From assembly GCF_018596315.1 (NCBI RefSeq), contig NZ_JAHEAG010000009.1:1-64000 (forward strand): a DNA stretch of 64,000 nucleotides, written 5' to 3'. Both the position numbers and the translations under genes were made by a program. This document shows positions 7,882 to 17,580 of this stretch, piece after piece. Position 1 is the first letter of the stretch. Each line of letters starts with the position of its first letter. The notes beneath the pieces were generated by a model. That model was not told the DNA's origin. It saw only the letters and a list, made by a program, of their open reading frames with translations, and did no database searches. The DNA comes from Bradyrhizobium sp. SRL28. GTDB lineage: Bacteria > Pseudomonadota > Alphaproteobacteria > Rhizobiales > Xanthobacteraceae.

Positions 7882-9117
7882 CTAGGAGTTCTTCCGGACC
7901 ATCTGCGGCTGAACCGCCGTTCTCAGTGGCGGGATGCCCTTGGTGCTTGCCACCACCGGCGTCTCCTCCGATAGGCCCGCAGTCACCTCGATGCGACCGT
8001 TATCGGTGAGCCCCGTCTTGACGGCGAGGCGTGTGATGCGATTGTCAGTGATGGTGTAGACAAAGTTGCCGTCGCCATCCGAACCTACAGCCCCGGTGGG
8101 TACGGTAAGTGCATCGGGACGCCGGTTCATCTCCAGTGAGACCTCCGCATACGTGCCGGGATATAGCCGTTCCTCCGAGTTGGGAAGGTCGATCTCGGTG
8201 CGCATGTTGCGAGTCTCAGGGTCGAGACGCTGCGAGAAGCGAGTTACCTTACCGATGAACGGCTTTCCGTCGAAGCCAGACGGCTTGATGATCGCCGGAT
8301 CGCCGACGTGAAGGTGAGGTACGTCGTTCTCCGGAACGTCGCAAAACACCCGGATCGTGTCGATCCGCTGCACCGTGAACAGCGATCCCGCAGACGGCGT
8401 CGTCCGCGTCGCCGTGGCGGCCTGGACCAAATCGCCCCGGTTCACTTGGCGCCGCGCCACCACGCCATCGAAAGGCGCCACGATCTGCGTATAGGCGAGC
8501 AGAGCCTTGATCTTCTCCACGGTCGCGGCGGCGACGTCGACCTGGTTGGCAGCGAGGTCGCGGTTCGACTCCGCAACGCCGAGATCCGCCTTGGCGATCT
8601 CCGCATTGGCGTGCACCTGGTCAAGCGTCCGGTCGCTAATAAACTGCCGTCCCTCGCCCAACTGCTCCCGGTCTCTGGCCAGGGCATTCTGAAGCGCCAG
8701 GTCCGCCTTGTTGTGGTCCAGTTGACGGCGAGCGCTCTCTAGCGAACTTTTCTTGGATGCGAGCTGGGCCTTGGCTTCGGCAAGTTCCTGCTTCATTTCG
8801 GGAACGTCGATCACCGCGAGCACTTGACCCGCCTTCACGTGATCGCCGATGTCGACGCGAACGTCGGACAGGTATCCGGAGACTTTGGCGAAGAGGTCGG
8901 CTTCCTCAAAGGCTTCGAGGGTGGCGTTGGTTTGGAGACGGTGAGCCATCGTAACGCGGCGTGGACGCAGAACCTCGACCCGCGGGGGGCTATCCGCCTT
9001 CGTTAAATTCACCGGCGATGGCGATGCCACCAGGTGCCGCCCGGCAACGATGCCCGCCGCGCCGACAGCGACCACGACTACCAAGACCTTTATGCCGGTT
9101 CGACTCGTGAAATTCAT
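7882..9117 (-). CDS. RND efflux periplasmic adaptor (HlyD/MFP family)
   Basis: A 411-residue membrane-fusion protein. One N-terminal anchor helix (KVLVVVVAVGAAGIVAG) is followed by the lipoyl half-motifs (LFAKVSGYLSDVRVDIGDHVKAGQ), a long coiled-coil hairpin rich in Ala/Glu/Lys, the second lipoyl half (IVAPFDGVVARRQVNRGDLV), a beta-barrel domain and a C-terminal proximal domain (TVPTGAVGSDGDGNFVY). It lies 35 bp behind the permease gene and is surely its partner. No outer-membrane channel gene is nearby, so the pump must borrow one. Confidence 0.9.
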   Translation of the reverse strand: MNFTSRTGIKVLVVVVAVGAAGIVAGRHLVASPSPVNLTKADSPPRVEVLRPRRVTMAHRLQTNATLEAFEEADLFAKVSGYLSDVRVDIGDHVKAGQVLAVIDVPEMKQELAEAKAQLASKKSSLESARRQLDHNKADLALQNALARDREQLGEGRQFISDRTLDQVHANAEIAKADLGVAESNRDLAANQVDVAAATVEKIKALLAYTQIVAPFDGVVARRQVNRGDLVQAATATRTTPSAGSLFTVQRIDTIRVFCDVPENDVPHLHVGDPAIIKPSGFDGKPFIGKVTRFSQRLDPETRNMRTEIDLPNSEERLYPGTYAEVSLEMNRRPDALTVPTGAVGSDGDGNFVYTITDNRITRLAVKTGLTDNGRIEVTAGLSEETPVVASTKGIPPLRTAVQPQMVRKNS

Positions 9118-9152
9118 TGCGTTCCGCCTTTAGAATTCGTCTCGCTGTTCGC

Positions 9153-12100
9153 TTATTCCGCCGCGTGAGCATGGTGCTCAGCGCGTCCATCGCCATTCGA
9201 GACCGACCTGGGCCGCGGCTCCGACTCGAAATAGCGACTCTGCGGGTCGTCAGGATCAAGCGAGGCCGAAATTCGGGTATGACGCGACTGGAGCGTGGCC
9301 AAGATCGCCGGCAGAATGATGAGGGTGGCGCACGTTGCGCCTAGCAGACCGCCGATCACTGCCCGCCCGAGCGGCGCACTTTGCTCTCCGCCTTCGCCTA
9401 GACCCAATGCCATCGGCACCATCCCGGCCAACATCGCGAAACTGGTCATCAGGATCGGGCGCAGGCGGCTCCGTGCGCCTTCAATTGCTGCCTCCCATGA
9501 TTCGCGGCCCTCGACCCGGCTGCGCTCAGCGAAGGTCACGAGCAAGATGGCGTTTGCCACGGCCACGCCGATCGCCATGATCGCGCCCATGAAGGATTGA
9601 ATGTTGAGTGTGGTCCGGGTGAGCCAAAGCATAAGTACGACCCCCGCGATCACGGCGGGAATCGTCAACCCCACCGCCAGGGAAAGCCGGAGCGATTGGA
9701 AATTGGCTGCCAGTACCAGAAGGATGACACCGACTGCCATCAAGAGCCCAAGACGCAGTCCCCCGAACATCTCCGCCATCGGCTGGACTTGCCCGCGCAC
9801 GGTGACGTTTACCCGATCGGGCGGCTTGCCCGTATCGTTGATCGCCTGTTGCACGCGAGCTGCCGCGCGCCCAAGATCCTCGCCGTGAATGTTCGCGCTG
9901 AGTGTCAGCATTCGCTGCATGTTGTAGCGGTCATATTCGCCGAGCGCCGTGCCGTCGGTCACGCCGGCCACATTGCGAAGGTCGATCTGTTGGCCCGACC
10001 GGCGAGTAATGGGAAGGTTCTTCACCTCCTCCAAGGAGTTCATCTTGTGCTCCGGGATCTCGACCTGAACCTGATAGCCAATGCCGCTCTTGGGATCGGC
10101 CCAATAATTGGCGGAGGTGTAGCGACTGGATGACGTGCCTGCGACGACCGACTTCGCCACATCATCCGTCGTCACTCCCAGGACGCCCGCTCGCTCGCGG
10201 TCTACTGTGACCTTCACGGTCGGGTAATCGAGTTCCTGCTCGAATCCCAGGTCTCGCAACGTCGGCACCTGCGCAAGTTTCGCTCGCAGTTCTTCGGCGA
10301 ATTGGCGGCTGTCGGCAAGGTTGGGCCCGCCCACCGCCACTTCGATCGGTGTCGGCGCGCCGAAGCTCATCACCCGGCTGACGATGTCGCTTGGCTCGAA
10401 TGAGAAGCGTACACCGGCCAGTTCTTGGGGCAATTTCTGACGCAGCCGCTCCTTCAAGTCCTCGATGCCGATCCCTGCGCCGCGCTTGAGCTGCACCTGC
10501 AGCACCGCCTCCTCGGAGCCGGAACTCCAGAGGTAAATGGTATTGATGGGGTAATTGGGCGGCTGCGTGCCGACAAAACCGAGGCTGATTTCCACGTTGT
10601 CCGGCCCGACCTCGCGCTTGATCACGTCGAGCGTCTGCAGCGCGATCTGCTCGGTCCGCTCGATGCGCGTTCCCGCCGGAGCTCGGAGATGCAATTGGAG
10701 CTGGCCGGTATCCACGCTCGGAAAAATCTCGGTGCCGAGCGAGCCGCCGACCACGAAAATGATTGCGCCGCTGATAATGAGATAGGAAAGCACGATGCGT
10801 CGCCGTCTCATGATGAGGCGCAGGAACCGATCGTACCTCGCACGCAGCCGATCGAAAAACGTCTCTTGCGGCTTTTGGTATGTGCTGAGATTGCGCAATA
10901 GCCAGACCGACAATACCGGCACAAAGGTACTGGAAAGCAGGTACGACCCCACCATCGCGAAGCCGACTGCCAAGGCCAGCGGTACGAACAGGTTATGCGC
11001 AGCGCCGGTCATGAAGACGGCGGGAATGAACACCGCCAGAATACAAAGCATGGCCACGAACCGGGGGAGCGTCGTCTCGGCCGTGGCCTCGCTCGCCGCA
11101 CGGGCAAGGCCGCGGCCATCAGCAAGACGGGTGTGGATATTTTCAATGGTGACTGTCGCCTCGTCGACCAGGATGCCGACAGCCAACGCCAACCCGCCCA
11201 GGGTCATGATGTTGATCGTCTGACCCGATACCCAGAGTGCCGTCACCGAGGCGAGGATCGCGAGCGGAATGTTCAAGACTACGACGAGCGAACTGCGCCA
11301 ATCCCGCAGAAACAGCAGCACCATGAGGCCGGTGAGCACCGCGCCGAGTGCGCCTTCGACGAACAGGCCCTGGATGGCGCGCGTCACGTAAGCGGACTGG
11401 TCGAACTGGTAACTGACCTCAACGTCATCAGGAAGCACGGATTGGAAGCGTGGCAAATTGGCCTTGACGGCCTGGACGACCGCGAGTGTCGAGGCATCCG
11501 CTCGCTTGGTTACGGGGATGTAGACCGTGCGGCGTCCATTCACCAGCGCGTAGCCGGTCTGGATGTCGGCGCCGTCTTCGACCGATCCGACGTCGCGTAT
11601 GAAGATCGTCTGCGTTCCGCGCGAACGGATGGGGATGTTGTTCAGGCCCTTGAAATCCCCGACAACGGAGTTGACCGGCACCATTGGCATGAGGTCGCCG
11701 ATGCGGACGTTACCCGATGGGCTGACCGTATTTCCAGCACCCAACGCCTGCACCACCTCATCGGGGGACATGTTGTAGGAACGCAGCTTGTCGGGATCCA
11801 AGCTAACGAGGATGGTGCGCTGGCTCGATCCGAAGGGCGGCGGTGCCGACACGCCCGGCAAGGTCGCGAACAACGGGCGCACCTTGAAGAGCGCCGCGTC
11901 CTGAAGCTCGGCGACTGTTTTGGTCTTGCTGGAGAAGACGAGGTCGCCGACCGGAACGCTGCCACCGTCGAACCGCATCACAAAAGGCGGCACGGTTCCC
12001 GTGGGCATGAAGGCTCGGGCGCGGTCGACGTAACCGACCGTCTCCGCCGTGGCCTGCGCCATGTCGGTGCCGCGATGGAATTGGAGCTTGATCAGCCCTA

Positions 12101-12362
12101 CGCCCTGAATCGATTTGCTTTCGACATGCTCGATGCCGGTGATGTAGAGGAAGTGGTATTCATAGTAATTGACGATGAACCCTTCCATCTGCGCCGGGTC
12201 CATGCCGCCGTACGGCTGGGCCACATACAGAACGGGCACCCCGAGATCTGGGAAAATGTCCCGAGACATACGACCGATCGCCAGAAAACCCACCAATGCA
12301 ACGGCTACGACAATCGTCAAAAGCGAGATCGGGCGTCGCAGTGCAAACGACACTAAGTTCAT
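9153..12362 (-). CDS. RND efflux permease (AcrB/HAE1-like)
   Basis: A 1069-residue inner-membrane proton/substrate antiporter. It shows the family plan of TM1, a large periplasmic loop, TM2-7, a second loop, and TM8-12. TM4 carries [19 protein letters not shown], where the acidic residues belong to the proton relay (VDEAT instead of the AcrB VDDAI). GAGGCGG precedes the ATG. With the adaptor it forms the two genes of a minus-strand operon. The substrate cannot be read from sequence. Upstream, 12363-12690 is a divergent promoter region shared with dmeF and holds a 19-bp box oriented toward this operon. Confidence 0.9.
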   Translation of the reverse strand: MNLVSFALRRPISLLTIVVAVALVGFLAIGRMSRDIFPDLGVPVLYVAQPYGGMDPAQMEGFIVNYYEYHFLYITGIEHVESKSIQGVGLIKLQFHRGTDMAQATAETVGYVDRARAFMPTGTVPPFVMRFDGGSVPVGDLVFSSKTKTVAELQDAALFKVRPLFATLPGVSAPPPFGSSQRTILVSLDPDKLRSYNMSPDEVVQALGAGNTVSPSGNVRIGDLMPMVPVNSVVGDFKGLNNIPIRSRGTQTIFIRDVGSVEDGADIQTGYALVNGRRTVYIPVTKRADASTLAVVQAVKANLPRFQSVLPDDVEVSYQFDQSAYVTRAIQGLFVEGALGAVLTGLMVLLFLRDWRSSLVVVLNIPLAILASVTALWVSGQTINIMTLGGLALAVGILVDEATVTIENIHTRLADGRGLARAASEATAETTLPRFVAMLCILAVFIPAVFMTGAAHNLFVPLALAVGFAMVGSYLLSSTFVPVLSVWLLRNLSTYQKPQETFFDRLRARYDRFLRLIMRRRRIVLSYLIISGAIIFVVGGSLGTEIFPSVDTGQLQLHLRAPAGTRIERTEQIALQTLDVIKREVGPDNVEISLGFVGTQPPNYPINTIYLWSSGSEEAVLQVQLKRGAGIGIEDLKERLRQKLPQELAGVRFSFEPSDIVSRVMSFGAPTPIEVAVGGPNLADSRQFAEELRAKLAQVPTLRDLGFEQELDYPTVKVTVDRERAGVLGVTTDDVAKSVVAGTSSSRYTSANYWADPKSGIGYQVQVEIPEHKMNSLEEVKNLPITRRSGQQIDLRNVAGVTDGTALGEYDRYNMQRMLTLSANIHGEDLGRAAARVQQAINDTGKPPDRVNVTVRGQVQPMAEMFGGLRLGLLMAVGVILLVLAANFQSLRLSLAVGLTIPAVIAGVVLMLWLTRTTLNIQSFMGAIMAIGVAVANAILLVTFAERSRVEGRESWEAAIEGARSRLRPILMTSFAMLAGMVPMALGLGEGGEQSAPLGRAVIGGLLGATCATLIILPAILATLQSRHTRISASLDPDDPQSRYFESEPRPRSVSNGDGRAEHHAHAAE

Positions 12363-12582
12363 GGTGCCGCCTCAGCCCGTTCTGCTCCGCCCGGACGACC
12401 GAGCGCGCCTCGATGCCAGCAATAGTTTTGGAAAAATGCAGCTCATATTTCCATCCACATGCTCAGCCCTCAAGATCCAACGACATCGAGTGGTGAGCAG
12501 AACTTGAACGGCGAACCGTCTTGGGATGGCCGGGGGTCTGCTGGCCCCGACGACCGAACCTGGCAATCAAGTTCGACCTTCT

Positions 12583-12601
12583 CAACTAAATTCGAATTCA
12601 G
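12583..12601 (-). promoter_or_regulatory. 19-bp box (RND operon / dmeF divergent region)
   Basis: Minus strand reads CTGAATTCGAATTTAGTTG. It lies 220 bp before the RND permease start and 89 bp before dmeF. The better match to the consensus is the strand facing the RND operon, but the palindromic core could serve both. Confidence 0.5.
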
Positions 12602-12690
12602 CTTTGCGGCCCTGAGGGTTCCGACCACTTAGAATTTTCGCGCGAGCGGCCCATATTCAGTACAGGAACGGATAATTCGCAGGTTCAACA

Positions 12691-13623
12691 ATGCACTCAC
12701 ATTCAATTGACCAGTGGAAACACGATCACGTGTTCCTCGGTTCACAGCACGCCCGGAATGAGCGACGCACTTGGGTCGTGGTGGCACTGACCGCCATCAT
12801 GATGGTCGGTGAGATCATGGCGGGCTGGTTGTCCGGATCGATGGCGCTGCTCGCCGACGGCTGGCACATGGCGACACACGCGGTGGCGCTCGGGATCGCC
12901 GGGCTGGCCTATCTGTTTGCGCGCCAGCACGCCCAAAGTTCTCGTTTCAGCTTCGGCACCGGCAAGTTCGGCGACCTCGCCGCCTTTGCAAGCGCGATCA
13001 TCCTGGCGATGATCGCCGTTCAGGTGGCTTACGAAAGCGTGGTCCGGCTGATCCATCCGGTACCGATTGCCTATAGGGAAGCTATTTCGGTCGCGGTGCT
13101 TGGTCTTGCGGTCAACGTCCTGAGCGCCTGGCTGTTGCGCGATACTCACAGCCACCACCACGACCATGGTCATTCGCACGAGCATCATCATCACGACAAC
13201 AATCTGCGCGCGGCCTATGTCCACCTGCTGGCGGATGCGGCGACGTCGATCCTCGCGATTGCCGGGCTCGTGGTGGCAATGTCTGCGCAATGGGTCTGGG
13301 CCGATCCGGCGGTAGGGCTCATCGGCAGCATCGTAATCGCCAGTTGGGCCTACGGATTGATCCGCTCTTGCGGCGCTGTGCTGCTCGACGTCAGCGCGGA
13401 CAAGAACCTCGAAACCGTCATCCGTGACCGCCTTGAGACCAAGGGCGACCGCGTCACCGACCTGCATGTGTGGCAGGTCGGTCCCGGTCATCGCGCTGCG
13501 GTGATCTCGGTGGTTTCAGACCAGCCGCTGGCGCCTGCGGACTATAAGGAACGCCTCGGCGGCCTGCGCGGCCTCAGCCACGTAACCATCGAGGTGGAGA
13601 CCTGTCCGAACCCGCACGCTTAG
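12691..13623 (+). CDS. dmeF: Cation diffusion facilitator, Co2+/Ni2+ exporter
   Basis: A 310-residue CDF transporter with six predicted helices. TM2 and TM5 carry the metal site pattern (SMALLADGWHMATHA and HLLADAATSILAI, i.e. the D-x-x-x-H/D pairs). A His-rich cytoplasmic loop (SHHHDHGHSHEHHHH) lies between TM4 and TM5. The N-terminal HDHVFLG and the overall form match the DmeF subgroup, which exports cobalt and nickel. It exchanges metal for protons at the inner membrane. A dmeR repressor gene is not seen next to it, unlike in Rhizobium. AGG lies eight bases before the ATG. Confidence 0.85.
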   Translation: MHSHSIDQWKHDHVFLGSQHARNERRTWVVVALTAIMMVGEIMAGWLSGSMALLADGWHMATHAVALGIAGLAYLFARQHAQSSRFSFGTGKFGDLAAFASAIILAMIAVQVAYESVVRLIHPVPIAYREAISVAVLGLAVNVLSAWLLRDTHSHHHDHGHSHEHHHHDNNLRAAYVHLLADAATSILAIAGLVVAMSAQWVWADPAVGLIGSIVIASWAYGLIRSCGAVLLDVSADKNLETVIRDRLETKGDRVTDLHVWQVGPGHRAAVISVVSDQPLAPADYKERLGGLRGLSHVTIEVETCPNPHA

Positions 13624-13790
13624 GCCATCCGGACCCAGCTGGCTCAACAACGGACATGCATTGGACGGGATCTTGTGCAAGCGACCCGGAAACGCCGAAC
13701 ACCTTCCCGGCCCGGTACTTGTTGATCTTGCGTTTGTCTAGCAGCAGACGCCTTGGCGGCCCATTGGTCCTGCGACGAGAGACCCAAGCT

Positions 13791-14018
13791 CTAGCGCCGT
13801 TCCTGGATTTGGCCGCTGCTGTCGACGACGAGAGACACTTCCTTGCCGTTTTTCATCGCCTTGACGGACGTACCTTCGGCGGTCGATTTGATTTCTCGGA
13901 TTTGTGAATAACCCGCGGATTCCAGCTTGGCTACCAGCTCCTGCTGGGTCAGGGCCTGGGCAGGCGAGAAGACGCCAACCAGCAGCAGAGCGGCGAAAAT
14001 GGTCTTTCCTATCTTCAT
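13791..14018 (-). CDS. Secreted PepSY-domain small protein
   Basis: A 75-residue protein: signal peptide (MKIGKTIFAALLLVGVFSPAQA) then LTQQELVAKLESAGYSQI, EIKSTAEGTSVKAMKNGKEV and LVVDSSGQI. This is the single PepSY repeat (PF13670-like) found in small periplasmic proteins. GGGAGA lies before ATG 14018. PepSY domains are thought to inhibit proteases or sense envelope conditions; no partner is visible here. Confidence 0.75.
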   Translation of the reverse strand: MKIGKTIFAALLLVGVFSPAQALTQQELVAKLESAGYSQIREIKSTAEGTSVKAMKNGKEVSLVVDSSGQIQERR

Positions 14019-14582
14019 GCTTGTCTCCCGAAGCTGCAAACGCTCGCGATAAGGGCCGACGATTGGTTTTGGTTCCGATGGGGCGCACACGGCTTCGTGA
14101 TTATTTGCGTTTTTCACGTCAGCATTATCATTCACTGGCTCCTGTTGCGCGTGCGCCGCACGCGATCTAGGAATCGATTGCGGGGAAAGCAGACTCCCCT
14201 TCAGACGGTCTCCGTCCAAGCTCTGCGCAATGCTCGATTTGTCGAGGAGATTGCGCATGGACGAAAAAGGACCTTCGTTATCTGTCCCGGGCGTTATCTG
14301 TCCCGGGACTTGTGAACAGACCGGCTCTGATGCGGCGCCGTTAGGGGTGGGCGTTGGATGCCCCAGGGACGCGGGCAACATCCTCGTTTTGCCGACTTGC
14401 GACAAGTCCAACGACCGCCTGCCGAGTTCATGCGTGAGAACTCGTTGATCACCTATTCCGGCCTGAGCAGCGGGTTCGCGAAGGCTTCTCCATCGCGTTA
14501 CGCGCAATGGGAATCGAGGTTGACGTTAAGCCTAGGGATACTGCCCCTGCTCCCTGCCGACCCAACCAAAGAGGATAACTAA
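14019..14582. other. Gene-poor stretch with a 16-bp-period tandem repeat
   Basis: I find no convincing gene in these 564 bp. GTTATCTGTCCCGGG occurs twice in tandem at 14277-14291 and 14293-14307. Some frames look weakly coding (plus strand, around 14360-14460), so decayed gene pieces are possible. The promoter of the DUF1259 gene must lie in the last part; TTGACG occurs at 14520-14525. Confidence 0.4.
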
Positions 14583-15527
14583 ATGCGTATCATTCTTCGG
14601 CTCATGGCATCAATCTTCGCGATTCCGCTTATTTACGGCGCGAACGCGCAGAAAATCGACTGGCAGGTTTTCGTGGAGCCGTTTGTCACCTCCGCACATG
14701 CCCAGCAAATCGACTGGCAAAAGGTCGACGACGTGTTTGGCAGGAAGCCTGCCGTGTCAGGTGACGTGCACCGGTATGGCTTTCCTCGGACCGATCTCGC
14801 CGTGACGCTCGACGGCGTCACCATCAAGCCAGCATTGGCTCTTGGCGGCTGGGTCGCGTTCAAGCCGATGCATGGGGAAGCCATGGTCATGGGCGACCTC
14901 GTATTGCTCGAGACCGAGATCAATCCGGTCATGCTCAAGCTGATCGAAGGCGGACTTGAGATCACCGCCGTTCACAATCACCTTCTGCGGGCGAACCCCG
15001 CGACATTTTACATGCATGTCGGCGGCCACGGCGATCCGGTCAAGATGGCGGCCGTTATTCGTGAGGCCCTTGGTGCAAGCAAGACACCATTGGCGACGCC
15101 AGCCGCGGCCACTCCTCCACCGGCGGTAGATCTCGACACGGCGCAGCTCGATCAGGTCATCGGCGCGAAGGGGCAGTCGAACGGCGGCGTTTATCAATTT
15201 AATGTGCAGCGGCGCGATCCGATCACGGAAGGCGGAATGCAAATTACTCCTGTCGGTTCGATGGGCGTGGCTATAGCGATCAACTTCCAACCGACTGGCG
15301 GTGGCAAGGCGGCAATTACCGGCGATTTCGTACTTACGGGCGACGAGGTAAATCCCGTCATAAAGGCGTTGCGGGCGAACGGCATCGACGTGACCGCGGT
15401 TCACAGCCACATGCTCGACGAACAGCCGCGCCTGTTCTTCCTGCATTTCTGGGCCAATGACCACGCATTGAAGCTTGCCCGAGGACTGCGTGCCGCGCTC
15501 GACGAGACAGCGAGCACGAAGTTCTAG
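14583..15527 (+). CDS. Secreted tandem DUF1259 (LppY/LpqO-like) protein
   Basis: A 314-residue protein with a signal peptide (MRIILRLMASIFAIPLIYGANA) and two DUF1259 domains, about residues 45-160 and 185-305. Both repeats contain the family pattern of a short MVMGDLVL/ITGDFVLT strand, an EINPVM/EVNPVI helix and an AVHNHLL/AVHSHML histidine pair. The family (PF07485) has unknown function, but the paired histidines suggest metal binding. Near the N-terminus AQKIDWQ and AQQIDWQ repeat 24 residues apart, which looks like a local insertion or duplication. AGAGGAT precedes the ATG. Confidence 0.8.
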   Translation: MRIILRLMASIFAIPLIYGANAQKIDWQVFVEPFVTSAHAQQIDWQKVDDVFGRKPAVSGDVHRYGFPRTDLAVTLDGVTIKPALALGGWVAFKPMHGEAMVMGDLVLLETEINPVMLKLIEGGLEITAVHNHLLRANPATFYMHVGGHGDPVKMAAVIREALGASKTPLATPAAATPPPAVDLDTAQLDQVIGAKGQSNGGVYQFNVQRRDPITEGGMQITPVGSMGVAIAINFQPTGGGKAAITGDFVLTGDEVNPVIKALRANGIDVTAVHSHMLDEQPRLFFLHFWANDHALKLARGLRAALDETASTKF

Positions 15528-15654
15528 ATTGGGAAAAGGAAACGTACCGACTGAACTCGGCCAAGGGTCGAGGGCAGGTGTGATGATTGACGCTGCGCAC
15601 GAGATAAAGAACAAGGCGCGCTGTCTTCCGCTTCACACCGAGGGGAATCTCATC

Positions 15655-15831
15655 ATGAGAATTATTGGGATAACGCTGCTGTGCTTGTCAGCTTTCATGA
15701 GATCAGCGACGCAGCAGCTCAACAATCGAATAACTGCAAAGTGTGCAGCGACCAGCAACGAGCTGCATGAAACGTTATGCCGGACCGACCCGCAAGACTG
15801 AGTACCAGATGTGCATGAATCTTAGCAGAAG
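15655..15831 (+). pseudogene. Small secreted Cys-rich protein with two one-base deletions
   Basis: Frame 1 gives a signal peptide (MRIIGITLLCLSAFM). A second frame gives ISDAAAQQSNNCKVCSDQQR. A third gives CMKRYAGPTRKTEYQMCM. Adding one base near 15700 and one near 15762 joins them into the pattern NCKVC--QQR-CMK-Y-GPT-KTEY-MCMK that I recognise from short secreted Bradyrhizobium proteins. The end beyond 15831 is unclear. No function known. Confidence 0.55.
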
Positions 15832-15928
15832 CGAAACGAAGTATTTGAAATTCTTTTGTCAAAGTACTCGGACGTTTGATTGCGTCTCGAGGGAGGCGCG
15901 ACCTGAACGTCCGCTTTGCGCTGCCGGC

Positions 15929-16690
15929 TCAACCGGTCGACCCAACACAGGCGTTAAATCTCTCTGCTGGGGTTTCAAATTGCAAGGTCTCACGTGGTCG
16001 TTCGTTTAGCTGACGAGCCACTTTGTTCAGATGGGCTTGCGAATGCACCGACAAGTCGGTGCCCTTGGGAAAGTACTGTCTGAGCAGGCCATTGGTATTC
16101 TCGTTCGACCCGCGTTGCCACGGGCTTTGCGGATCGCAAAAAACGACGTCGATTTTGGTCGCCAACGCAAAGCGACGATGATCCGTAAGTTCCTTGCCCC
16201 GGTCCGAGGTCAGGGATTTGTATAGCTCCTTTGGTAGCTTCTTCGCCTGCTTGATGAGCGCGGTGACAACCGTCTGGGTGTCCTTGCCTGCCACCTTGGC
16301 CAACATCACGTAACGGGTATGACGCTCGACCAAGGTGGCGATGTAGGTGTTGTTCGGCCCGGACAGGAGATCGCCCTCCCAATGACCAGGCACCGCCCGA
16401 TCTTCAACCGCCGCCGGTCGCTGACGGATTGAGACGATATCCTTGATATGCCCCCCGTTTATCGCCATTCGGGTCAACCGGCCTGGAGCGACGCATCGAG
16501 CGCTTCGATCGAAGATGGCTAAGCAGCTCTTTCTTGAGCACGCCGCGCGCTTGGACAAACAGGCTGCGATAGATGGTCTCGTGTGACACCTGATTACACT
16601 CGTCCAAAAGACGCTGCTGCTAATCTTCCGCCAAAGAACGAAACAAGCGATAGTCGCAGATCAATGCGGCCTCAAACCCACTACCGGAAT
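15929..16690 (-). mobile_element. IS30-family transposase remnant
   Basis: Two frames together give most of an IS30 transposase. The first has VSHETIYRSLFVQARGVLKK; the second has the DDE core (GHWEGDLLSG, TLVERHTRYVML, SDRGKEL, FCDPQSPWQRGSNENTNGLL, NERPRETLQF). The break is at a C run around 16450. The N-terminal HTH part is degraded, with a stop around 16620, and I could not define terminal inverted repeats. It cannot encode an active enzyme as it stands. Confidence 0.8.
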
Positions 16691-16875
16691 CGCCTGTGAG
16701 TTTGGCGCGTGGAGGCGTGGTCCCCCACATCATTTTTCAATCGCCGCGCCTATGGCTCGGAGAGCTTGAGTCCCATCCCCCAAAACGACTTTTGCAACAC
16801 TATCTTGGCAAAAGCGGACAAGGGCCGCCCTCGCCTATCCGTCCGTTCGGCGCGCCGAGATGCCGCTGTATCCTG

Positions 16876-17290
16876 TCAAGATGGCCGCGGCTCCTGCTTG
16901 AAAACACGCTGCACTACGCTCGTGCCGATGCGAATAATCTCCCGCTCGAACTCAGCAATACACCTAACATCTGAAACATCGCCTTGCCGGCGGTGGTTGA
17001 CATATCGATACCTTGCTGATGAAGGAACAGGTCGATCCTTTTCCTGAAGCTCTTGCAGGATGCCGAGCAGATCGGTCAGCGATCGACCGAGCCGATCCAC
17101 CGACCAAGCGGCGACCATATCGAACTCCTTGTCATTCACCGCCTTCATCGTCCCTTCTAGTCCGGGATGTTTGTCCCTGCCCTTGGCACCGCTGATGCCA
17201 GCGTCCTCGTAGACTTTCTAAATCTCCCAGCCCGACCGTTCCGCAACCGCGCTCAATTCGCGGCTTTGATTGTCGGTGTGATGAATGCCT
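16876..17290 (-). pseudogene. Serine recombinase (resolvase/invertase) remnant
   Basis: Across three frames the sequence reads ELSAVAERSGWEI-stop, KVYEDAGISGAKGRDKHPG, MKAVNDKEFDMVAAWSVDRL, GRSLTDLLGILQELQEK, then GIDLFLHQQGIDMSTTAGK and AEFEREII. These are the catalytic-domain blocks of the resolvase family (the DRLGR motif included). The N-terminal catalytic serine region and the C-terminal HTH are not recognisable. With the IS30 piece next to it, this marks 15.9-17.3 kb as an old insertion zone. Confidence 0.75.
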
Positions 17291-17384
17291 TAAACCGCCA
17301 CCTCGAAGCCGGCAGAAGTCAGCGCCAGCCGCCACCCCGATCAGCTTGAGCTGACCGCCGCGTACCAACGCCCAACCTGCTCGC

Positions 17385-17423
17385 ATAAAATCGAATTGAG
17401 TTTTCTGAACGGCAATTTAATGG
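17385..17423 (+). promoter_or_regulatory. Tandem 19-bp boxes (MFS gene 17581)
   Basis: Two boxes lie head to tail: ATAAAATCGAATTGAGTTT at 17385 and CTGAACGGCAATTTAATGG at 17405, 20 bp start to start. Both point to the MFS gene, 157 bp away. Confidence 0.6.
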
Positions 17424-17580
17424 TGCCGGCAGGCCGGCCGTCTATCTTCAACTCTGACGGTAATGCTTGTGGACGCAGATAGCCTAGAGGTGTGACGCTT
17501 CATCAGTCCATCGAACCGTCGTCTTGCTGAAGTGCAAGGTTCCGGCGCCAGCACTAGCGCCGTTGAAACGGTAAACGCTC

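Noticed and set aside
10995-12356. Plus-strand frame of 453 codons
   Set aside because: Lies wholly inside the RND permease gene on the other strand, which has clear family motifs.
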